Assembly: GCA_028877005.1 (NCBI GenBank)
Contig: JAGWPI010000120.1
Location: forward strand, 1-8,083
Length of the DNA: 8,083 nt
Source: Bacteroidota bacterium
GTDB lineage: Bacteria; Bacteroidota; Bacteroidia; Chitinophagales; Chitinophagaceae
Direction of reading: 5' to 3'
A program made the translations under genes and the position numbers. Shown piece after piece: positions 1 to 5,967 of this stretch; position 1 is the stretch's first letter; the number at the start of each line of letters is the position of its first letter. Below the pieces are notes generated by a model. That model saw only the letters and a program-made list of their open reading frames with translations. It was not told the origin of the DNA and did no database searches.

Positions 1-171
1 GATACCAACGAAGCCATAATTAGAGCAAGAATTGAGGAGTACAATGCAAAAACAGCCGCTGTAAAAGCTTATTATGCAAAATATAATAAGGTAGTAGATG
101 TGAAGGGAGAAGGTACAGTAGAAGAAATTTTTAACAGTTTATGCAGCGAAATTAACAAACGCTTGTCTTAA
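1..171 (+). CDS. adk: Adenylate kinase, C-terminal end (partial)
   Basis: This is the last 56 codons of a gene that begins before the window; it is open from base 1 and ends at TAA 169-171. Adenylate kinase interconverts ATP + AMP and 2 ADP in the cytoplasm. The visible residues begin DTNEAIIRARIEEYNAKTAA, matching the end of the family where an R-x-D-D region leads into a helix with a conserved R-x-x-x-Y and 'T-A-P/A' step. It then has YYAKYNKVVDVKGEG and a final helix EEIFNSLCSEINKRL, as in the short bacteroidetal enzymes. The P-loop, NMP-binding and LID parts are outside the window, so the call rests on the C-terminus alone. A related UMP/CMP kinase is the main alternative. The gene is followed at once by a strong terminator and is not co-transcribed with paaZ in any obvious way. 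Confidence 0.82.
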   Translation, partial: DTNEAIIRARIEEYNAKTAAVKAYYAKYNKVVDVKGEGTVEEIFNSLCSEINKRLS

Positions 172-201
172 CAATTGAAATTACTACCAAAACCAACTGC
201 T

Positions 202-239
202 AACCCGCTTGAGTATAGAATCTTAAAGCGGGTTTTTTT
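202..239 (+). terminator. Rho-independent terminator after adk
   Basis: A perfect 9-base stem, AACCCGCTT (202-210) with AAGCGGGTT (226-234), encloses a 15-base loop. A run of seven T (233-239) begins within the last two bases of the stem. It lies 30 bases after the adk stop codon and is oriented for plus-strand transcription. The G+C-rich stem stands out against AT-rich surroundings. It should separate adk from the paaZ unit. Confidence 0.92.
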
Positions 240-294
240 ATGATATAGCACTCAACTAAACTAACAATCATTAGCATTGAATTCGCTCATTTCA

Positions 295-302
295 TATATT
301 TG
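295..302 (+). promoter_or_regulatory. Candidate Bacteroidota -7 promoter element (TAnnTTTG) for paaZ
   Basis: TATATTTG at 295-302 matches the Bacteroidota -7 consensus TAnnTTTG exactly. The -33 element is weak: the closest is ATTG at 276-279, spaced 15 bases, shorter than usual. Transcription would begin a few bases downstream, giving a leader of about 30 bases to the ATG at 340. The element lies after the adk terminator and before paaZ, where a promoter is expected. The match is short and could be chance in AT-rich DNA. Confidence 0.45.
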
Positions 303-339
303 ATGCGCATTATTGCATACCAACCCTTCATCATTTACA

Positions 340-2385
340 ATGGTATTAGAAAGCTATATTTTAGGAAAATGGATAGCCGGCAGTGGCGAGGGACAACCCC
401 TCTTCAATGCAGTTAATGGCCAATACATTGCATCAGCCAGTACAAATGGTTTTGATATGGCAGCTGTTTTGAACTATGCCAGAACTAAAGGCAATAATGC
501 CTTACGTAAAATGACATTTCAGGAAAGAGGCCTGTTATTAAAAGCCATTGCCCTACATCTACAACAACATTTACCTGAATTATATGCATTAAGTTATCAA
601 ACAGGTGCAACTAAAGCCGATAGTTGGGTTGATATTGAAGGTGGAATTGGCAACTTATTTTCCTATGCATCACTAAGAAGAAAGTTACCCGATTTACCTT
701 ATTGGCCTGAAGGGGAAGCACATATGCTTGGTAAAGCAAAAACATTCATGGGGCATCATATACTTTTACCAAAAGAGGGGGCGGCCATTCATATTAATGC
801 CTACAATTTTCCGGTTTGGGGCATGTTAGAGAAAATTGCTGTGAATATATTAGCAGGCGTTCCTGCTATTGTAAAACCTGCCACCGTAGGTTGTTATTTA
901 ACGCAGGCAGTGGTAAAAAAAATTGTAGCATCGGGAATTTTACCAATTGGGGCTCTTCAATTGTTGTGTGGCAGTACAGGTAATTTACTAGATGAAGTAA
1001 ATGCGCAAGATACCATCACTTTTACCGGAAGCGCCCATACCGGCTTAAAACTAAAAACAACACCTGCTATTCTACAAAATAACGTTTCTTTTACCATGGA
1101 AGCCGACTCTTTAAACGCGATAGTTTTAGCAGAAGATGTAGCACCCGGAATGCCGGAATGGGATTTATTTATAAAAGAAGTTAGAAAAGAAATGACACTT
1201 AAATGTGGACAAAGGTGCACAGGGGTTCGCCGCATTTTAGTTCCGGAAAACAAAATTGAATCGGTGCAGAAAGACCTTAGTGAAGCACTTGCACAAACTG
1301 TTATAGGTAATCCCTTACACGAAAAAGTAAGAATGGGTAGTTTAGCAGGGCAAGCCCAAAGACAAGAGGTATTACAACAAGTACAAATATTACTAAAAAA
1401 TAATGAATTGGTATATGGCAATATTGATAGTGTAGAGGTATTAGATGCTGATGCACAAGCAGGTGCATTTCTTAGTCCGTTGCTGCTAAGAAACAATCAT
1501 CCATTACATAGCACTGAAGTACACCACATAGAAGCATTTGGTCCTGTTTCAACCTTAATGCCCTATCGCAATTTAGATGAAGCCATTGTTATTACTAAAT
1601 TAGGTAAAGGATCATTGGTATCAACCATTGTTACCGCCTCAGCTACAACAGCCCGAGATTATGTGTTAGGAGCCGGTACCTATCATGGCAGAATATTAAT
1701 ACTAAACCAAGAATGTGCCAAAGAAAACACAGGACACGGTTCTCCATTACCCATGTTGGTACATGGTGGTCCGGGTCGCGCAGGCGGTGGTGAAGAAATG
1801 GGTGGCCTTAGGGGTATTCAACATTATATGCAACGTGTAGCATTACAGGGCTCGCCCAATATGCTTACTGTGGTATTACAACAGTATCAACAAGGCGCAA
1901 GTGGCATACCCGCTTCAATACATCCATTCAAAAAGCATTTTGAAGCCTTAATTATTGGCGAACAAATAATTACCCCTTCTATTACTATTACACCTGAATT
2001 AATAAATGCTTTCGCCGATCTATCAGGTGATCATTTTTATGCGCACTTACAAAATACCGACTTTGAGGGTACTATGTTTACCCATCAGGTTGCACATGGA
2101 TATTTAATTCTGAGCCTTTCTGCAGGTTTATTTGTAGATAGTTATGAAAAAAATCCTGTTTTATTGAATTATGGGATTGATGAATTAAGATTTACAAAGC
2201 CTGTATATCCGGGTATGTCCATTCATGTACAGTTTACTTGTAAAGAAAAAATAAGTCAGGAACGTAAGGAGCCAACTGATATTGCCAGAGGTATTGTAAA
2301 ATGGTTGGTAGAGATGATTGATGAAACCAATGAATTAGTAGGCATTGCCACAATTTTAACGATGGTAAAAAAGCAACAACAATAA
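340..2385 (+). CDS. paaZ: PaaZ: bifunctional oxepin-CoA hydrolase / 3-oxo-5,6-dehydrosuberyl-CoA semialdehyde dehydrogenase
   Basis: This is a cytoplasmic fusion enzyme of aerobic phenylacetyl-CoA degradation. Its C-terminal MaoC/hotdog domain opens oxepin-CoA hydrolytically, and the N-terminal aldehyde dehydrogenase oxidises the resulting aldehyde with NADP+. From the ATG at 340 it has 681 residues, the length I recall for E. coli PaaZ, and is collinear with it. The ALDH domain covers about residues 5-510. It includes the early motif [15 protein letters not shown], the [13 protein letters not shown] segment (about 153-165), the general base Glu254 in FTMEADSLN and the nucleophile Cys293 in KCGQRCTG. 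It ends with the HGSPLP...[12 protein letters not shown] signature. The hydratase domain (about 530-675) carries SGDHFYAH, giving Asp564 and His569 as the catalytic pair. An in-frame TTG at 313 would add nine residues (MHTNPSSFT), but the candidate promoter would leave it almost no leader, and the shorter start matches the family. It is the first gene of a two-gene unit with the crotonase 11 bases downstream. Confidence 0.95.
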   Translation: MVLESYILGKWIAGSGEGQPLFNAVNGQYIASASTNGFDMAAVLNYARTKGNNALRKMTFQERGLLLKAIALHLQQHLPELYALSYQTGATKADSWVDIEGGIGNLFSYASLRRKLPDLPYWPEGEAHMLGKAKTFMGHHILLPKEGAAIHINAYNFPVWGMLEKIAVNILAGVPAIVKPATVGCYLTQAVVKKIVASGILPIGALQLLCGSTGNLLDEVNAQDTITFTGSAHTGLKLKTTPAILQNNVSFTMEADSLNAIVLAEDVAPGMPEWDLFIKEVRKEMTLKCGQRCTGVRRILVPENKIESVQKDLSEALAQTVIGNPLHEKVRMGSLAGQAQRQEVLQQVQILLKNNELVYGNIDSVEVLDADAQAGAFLSPLLLRNNHPLHSTEVHHIEAFGPVSTLMPYRNLDEAIVITKLGKGSLVSTIVTASATTARDYVLGAGTYHGRILILNQECAKENTGHGSPLPMLVHGGPGRAGGGEEMGGLRGIQHYMQRVALQGSPNMLTVVLQQYQQGASGIPASIHPFKKHFEALIIGEQIITPSITITPELINAFADLSGDHFYAHLQNTDFEGTMFTHQVAHGYLILSLSAGLFVDSYEKNPVLLNYGIDELRFTKPVYPGMSIHVQFTCKEKISQERKEPTDIARGIVKWLVEMIDETNELVGIATILTMVKKQQQ

Positions 2386-2396
2386 AATAATTATAT

Positions 2397-3167
2397 ATGA
2401 ATAATGAGCAAGGATATGTAAATGTACAAAGAAGTCATGGCATCAGTACCATTGAATTTTTTCATCCGCAAAGCAATTCATTACCGGGAAAAATACTACA
2501 TCAACTGGCAGAAGCAATTCACCATGAGGGGATTAATGCTGATGTAAAAGTTGTAATACTACGTTCAGCCGGTCAAAAAGCCTTTTGTGCCGGTGCCTCT
2601 TTTGAAGAATTGGTAGCCATAAAAACAGCAACAGAAGGGGAAGCTTTTTTTAGTGGTTTTGCACATGTAATTAATGCAATGCGTAAAGTGCCTCAAATAA
2701 TTATTGCAAGAATTCATGGCAAATGCGTTGGTGGAGGCGTTGGTTTAGCAGCGGCAGCAGATTATGCCATTGCAACAACCGGAGCCGATGTTAAATTAAG
2801 TGAATTGGCTGTTGGAATTGGCCCTTTTGTAGTTGGACCGGCTGTTGAAAGAAAAATTGGTGTATCTGCATTTTCGCAATTGGCCATTGATGCAGCCAAC
2901 TGGAGACCTGCTGAGTGGGCCAAACAAAAAGGTTTATATGCTGAACTACATGCTGAAACAGAAGGAATGGATGAAAGTATTCATCGATTAGCCATCTTTT
3001 TATCGCACAGCAGTTTAGAAGCTATGAAGGAATTAAAACGTGTTTTTTGGGAAGGAACTGAGCATTGGGACGAGCTTTTACGCAAAAGGGCTGCCGTTAG
3101 TGGCAAATTAGTGTTAAGTGAACAAACAAAACATTTTATTCAGCAATTTAAAAATAAAAGTAGATAA
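2397..3167 (+). CDS. Enoyl-CoA hydratase/isomerase family protein (crotonase fold), probable phenylacetate-pathway partner of PaaZ
   Basis: This 256-residue protein has the normal length and layout of single-domain crotonases, which act on CoA thioesters by stabilising an enolate in an oxyanion hole. The first oxyanion-hole segment is KAFCAGASFEEL (61-72). The second is GKCVGGGVGLAAAADYAIA (108-126), followed by KLSELAVGIGPFVVGPAV (133-150). Of the two glutamates used by classical hydratases, the first is replaced by Gly116 (GGGVG), while the second is kept as Glu136 (LSE). The GGGVGL...LSE...P pattern resembles methylglutaconyl-CoA hydratase-like and other one-acid crotonases. The exact substrate therefore cannot be read from the sequence. 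It starts 11 bases after paaZ with no Shine-Dalgarno sequence, so it is probably co-transcribed. A role as the PaaF-type hydratase or PaaG-type isomerase of the pathway is inference from this context. It ends 6 bases from the stop codon of the convergent tolC-like gene. Confidence 0.85.
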   Translation: MNNEQGYVNVQRSHGISTIEFFHPQSNSLPGKILHQLAEAIHHEGINADVKVVILRSAGQKAFCAGASFEELVAIKTATEGEAFFSGFAHVINAMRKVPQIIIARIHGKCVGGGVGLAAAADYAIATTGADVKLSELAVGIGPFVVGPAVERKIGVSAFSQLAIDAANWRPAEWAKQKGLYAELHAETEGMDESIHRLAIFLSHSSLEAMKELKRVFWEGTEHWDELLRKRAAVSGKLVLSEQTKHFIQQFKNKSR

Positions 3168-3173
3168 TAATCC

Positions 3174-4574
3174 TTATTGTAAAATACCTGCAGCCCATTC
3201 TGTTTGAAATTTAGATATAACTAACTTGGTTTGTAAATCAATTTGCTTTTGCTTGGTTTCCAACAGTTTTGTTTCTCGGGCATTCACCAAAAAAATTGAA
3301 CTCTCTCCATTATTAAATTTGAGTAATTCATTCCTCAATAATATCTCATAGCTATTCATTAATTGCGTAATTTGCTGTAATTGGTCAGTATATATTTTAT
3401 TTTGATTAAAATATATACTGACTTTATTTTGTAATTGCCATTTTTTGGTTGCAAGATTCAAATTCAATTGTTCAATTTTTATTTTGGTTTGCTGATAATC
3501 GCCCCGAGCAGTTCGCAAAAAAAGAGGTACTTTAAATGATATACCCATTTTATAGTTGTTCTCTAAAAAAGCAAAATCATTCACTTTGTATAAAGCATTG
3601 TATCCCTTATTTAACAAATTGGCCTTTAGTTGCAAACTAGGTAAAAAGTTTTGCCATTTTAATTTTCTTTCTACTTCTAAACCTGCTAATTTGTAATTAT
3701 AAGTTTTTATTTCTGGGTGTTGATTTTCGGCAAGTGCTAATAATTCATTTAATTGTAAGGGTATTGAATAATCAACCAAAGCATTTGTATCAGGTATATA
3801 GTGTTCAGGTAATAAATATGGCATCCCATTTTCATCCCACAAAAAATCAGTTAGCTCAAAAGCAGCCTTATTAAGTTTAGCAGTTGATTCATTTAACGCT
3901 ATAGTATAACTCATTTTTTGGGCATGCACTTCAATGGTATCTGCTACAGATTTATCACCTTGTTGGTAGGCAATTATGGTAAGACGTAAACGGTTATTGG
4001 CAATTTGTAAAAATTGTTCATACAATTTTTTTTGAGCATAAGCTGCATACCATTGCCAATAATAGGTAATAGCACTTAGTAGTAAATCATTAATAGCTGC
4101 ATTGCGTTGCTGTACAGATTGATTGGCCAAAATTTTTGCTTGCTGAATTGCTGCTCTTCGTTTATCAATAAGTAATCCTTTTAAAACAGAAAGTTCTGCA
4201 CCAACATAACTTGTTTGCCCGGTGGTTACTTCGCGGGTAATATAATTGCCGCCATTATCTTCCAAACCTGCTTTAATATCTAAAGGCAAAGGCAATGGAA
4301 TTTTTAATTCCGCATTATTATAATAAAAATAGTTAGTGTTATTAAAAGTTTTTTGTGCATTATTATATTCTAAAGTAGGATCGAATATCCCTTTAGCAGA
4401 TAGAATTTGAGCATCGGCATTTTGAATAGACAGTTCAGCCATTTTAGCTATTGGATGATTTTTTTTTACATTATCCAAAAACACATTTAAAGTAAAAATA
4501 GTATCTTTTTGCGCATGAACAGTGGTAGCAAAACAACTACCAAAAAAATATATAAAAATAAAATACTTCATCAT
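3174..4574 (-). CDS. TolC family outer membrane efflux/secretion channel
   Basis: This is the outer membrane channel subunit of a tripartite export machine; TolC-type proteins form trimers with a beta-barrel and a long periplasmic alpha-helical tunnel. Counting from the ATG at 4574 it has 466 residues. The N-terminus MMKYFIFIYFFGSCFATTVHA is a signal peptide with a likely cut before QKD. The mature part holds two helical repeats typical of the family. The first is around NHPIAKMAELSIQNADAQILSAKGIFDPTLEY, and the second runs from NQHPEIKTYNYKLAGLEVERK to the C-terminus. GESSIFLVNARETKLLETKQKQ near the end is characteristic of the family. A longer reading frame opens upstream to 4700, but it runs through the 3' end of the hlyD-like gene and puts the signal peptide 42 residues inside, so I chose the ATG at 4574 (the next codon, 4571, is also ATG). 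The gap to the hlyD-like stop is 28 bases, and this is the last gene of the minus-strand unit. Confidence 0.88.
   Translation of the reverse strand: MMKYFIFIYFFGSCFATTVHAQKDTIFTLNVFLDNVKKNHPIAKMAELSIQNADAQILSAKGIFDPTLEYNNAQKTFNNTNYFYYNNAELKIPLPLPLDIKAGLEDNGGNYITREVTTGQTSYVGAELSVLKGLLIDKRRAAIQQAKILANQSVQQRNAAINDLLLSAITYYWQWYAAYAQKKLYEQFLQIANNRLRLTIIAYQQGDKSVADTIEVHAQKMSYTIALNESTAKLNKAAFELTDFLWDENGMPYLLPEHYIPDTNALVDYSIPLQLNELLALAENQHPEIKTYNYKLAGLEVERKLKWQNFLPSLQLKANLLNKGYNALYKVNDFAFLENNYKMGISFKVPLFLRTARGDYQQTKIKIEQLNLNLATKKWQLQNKVSIYFNQNKIYTDQLQQITQLMNSYEILLRNELLKFNNGESSIFLVNARETKLLETKQKQIDLQTKLVISKFQTEWAAGILQ
3384..3422 (+). repeat. Perfect 16-base inverted repeat inside the tolC-like gene; candidate plus-strand terminator
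   Basis: The left arm, GTCAGTATATATTTTA (3384-3399), is exactly complementary to the right arm, TAAAATATATACTGAC (3407-3422), across a 7-base loop. One flanking G-T pair could extend it. On the plus strand it is followed directly by TTTATTTT (3423-3430), whereas the minus-strand side has no T run. The polarity therefore suits ending transcripts that come from paaZ and the crotonase gene, whose stop is 217 bases upstream. In the tolC-like protein it encodes about residues 385-397 (VSIYFNQNKIYTD). The repeat is certain; the terminator role is inference. Confidence 0.75.
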
Positions 4575-4602
4575 CAGTACTATCAATTTACAATGATTAA
4601 AT

Positions 4603-5967
4603 TTATTTATACTTTTCAGCATCTGGTTTAATATCTGCTTGATAATACTCAGGAGGAAATCCATTGATAGTTCGCCACAATTCATAATACACAGGTACAT
4701 TTTTTAATAGTGCTATACATTTAACACCACCGCCTAATTTTAGTTGTTTAGGCCATTTTTTATGAGTAGTATCCGGGGCAATTAATACCCTATAATTACC
4801 TGCTGTATTTACGTTATTTTCTATTGCAGACACTTTGCCTACAAAAGTACCATAAGAAGATTGTGGCCATCCGCTAAATACAATAGCAGGAAAACCATCA
4901 AATATTAATGCAACCTCTTGTCCTTTTGAAACAAGTGGTATATCATTCGGAGTAACAAACATTTCAACAGCATAATTTTGCATGTCGGGTACAATTTCTA
5001 CAATCATCTCACCTTCCTTCACTATTTCATCTAAACCCGCTTTTTTAGCTTTGGTAATTTGGCCAGATTGTGGTGCGGTTATGTAATACAATTGATTTCT
5101 TATATCATAATTAGCATAAATATTTTGCAATTTACTTACATCGGCACGTGTAGATGCTACCTGTGATAAAGCACTAAATTTTTCTCCATCAGCTTTAGCA
5201 ATTTTATCTGTATAATCTTGAAGAGCGCTATTTTTCTCAATCTGCAAATTCAATAACTCTTGTTTATCTTGTAAGAATTTATTTTCTGCACTTGTTTTTT
5301 TTGCCGCGGCGGTTTGAAAGTTTGCTTTTCTTTTTTCAAATTCAGTTAATGCTATTACGCCACTATCTAACATTACTTTTGCAGCATCAATTTGTCGTTT
5401 ATAAATATTAAGATCATTTAACGCAGCTAAAACATCCATACTATCACTAATAATTTTTAATTGTTGTTGCGCTAATTTATTATCAAATGAAGCTAGCTTT
5501 AACTGCAACCCTTCTGTTAAAGCAGACACTTGCTTAGTTGCAGTTGCCGCTTTTTCTTCATAAGCAGTAATGCTTTGTAATTTTGCTTGTATTTGCTCAT
5601 CTGTTCTAAGTAAAAGTTTGGGATCAAAGTATTCCGATTTCACTTCACCCAACTGCAATAAAGTATCTCCTTTATGTACCATATCGCCTTCCTTCACATA
5701 CCATTTTACAATTTTTCCCGATAATATCGTATTTACTTGCTGTGGCCTTGCCTCTTGCCGAAGCGTTGTTACCTTTCCTTTAGTTCTTATATTTTGCGTC
5801 CAAGGTAAAAATAAGACCACTATACAAAAAACTAAAATACCAAGTACCCACTTTTTTATATATTTTTTTTTATGAATTTTATAAATAGCACCAAGACTTT
5901 TAAGCGGGTGTTGCGAAAATTCCTTATCAATATCAATATTTAAATAGGTAAATTTTTCTGTTTTCAT
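4603..5967 (-). CDS. HlyD family periplasmic adaptor (membrane fusion protein)
   Basis: This 454-residue adaptor would link the inner membrane ABC exporter to the TolC-like channel. Residues 1-38 are a basic cytoplasmic tail, and one membrane segment follows at about 40-55 (WVLGILVFCIVVLFLPW). The first half of the lipoyl-like barrel-sandwich is at about 80-107 (ILSGKIVKWYVKEGDMVHKGDTLLQLG). A long Lys/Gln/Ala-rich coiled-coil hairpin spans about 118-285. The second barrel half is at about 297-327 (TAPQSGQITKAKKAGLDEIVKEGEMIVEIVP), and a beta-barrel domain follows. The C-terminus (about 404-441) is rich in Trp, Pro and aromatic residues (KKWPKQLKLGGG...VPVYYELWRTINGFPPEYY). This marks a distinct HlyD subfamily, not the RND-type adaptors. 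Its ATG overlaps the ABC gene's TGA as ATGA, with GGAGG just upstream, so translation is probably coupled. An A9 run encodes Lys33-35. The cargo cannot be inferred from it. Confidence 0.9.
   Translation of the reverse strand: MKTEKFTYLNIDIDKEFSQHPLKSLGAIYKIHKKKYIKKWVLGILVFCIVVLFLPWTQNIRTKGKVTTLRQEARPQQVNTILSGKIVKWYVKEGDMVHKGDTLLQLGEVKSEYFDPKLLLRTDEQIQAKLQSITAYEEKAATATKQVSALTEGLQLKLASFDNKLAQQQLKIISDSMDVLAALNDLNIYKRQIDAAKVMLDSGVIALTEFEKRKANFQTAAAKKTSAENKFLQDKQELLNLQIEKNSALQDYTDKIAKADGEKFSALSQVASTRADVSKLQNIYANYDIRNQLYYITAPQSGQITKAKKAGLDEIVKEGEMIVEIVPDMQNYAVEMFVTPNDIPLVSKGQEVALIFDGFPAIVFSGWPQSSYGTFVGKVSAIENNVNTAGNYRVLIAPDTTHKKWPKQLKLGGGVKCIALLKNVPVYYELWRTINGFPPEYYQADIKPDAEKYK

Noticed and set aside
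957..1496. Minus-strand open frame of 179 codons inside paaZ
   Set aside because: It lies wholly within a strongly recognised gene on the other strand. Its translation is Ser/Cys/Phe-rich and low in recognisable motifs, as expected of an antisense shadow.
3092..3105. TGCC/GGCA hairpin near the end of the crotonase gene as a terminator for the minus-strand operon
   Set aside because: The stem is only 4 bases, and no proper T run follows it on the minus strand.
4507..4574. Possible lipoprotein signal (FFGSC) in the tolC-like protein
   Set aside because: The residue three before Cys is Phe, not Leu or a similar residue, and a normal signal peptidase I site (VHA before QKD) follows shortly after.
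4585..4603. AATTTA/TAAATT inverted repeat between the hlyD-like and tolC-like genes
   Set aside because: It is a 6-base all-AT stem, too weak and too likely by chance in this composition.
4575..4700. Upstream extension of the tolC-like frame to a start at 4700
   Set aside because: It would overlap the hlyD-like gene by 98 bases and bury the signal peptide 42 residues inside the protein.
5570..5875. Plus-strand open frame of 101 codons inside the hlyD-like gene
   Set aside because: It is antisense to the conserved barrel and membrane segment of the adaptor. It has no recognisable motif, and its Cys/Ser/Phe-rich composition is typical of a shadow.
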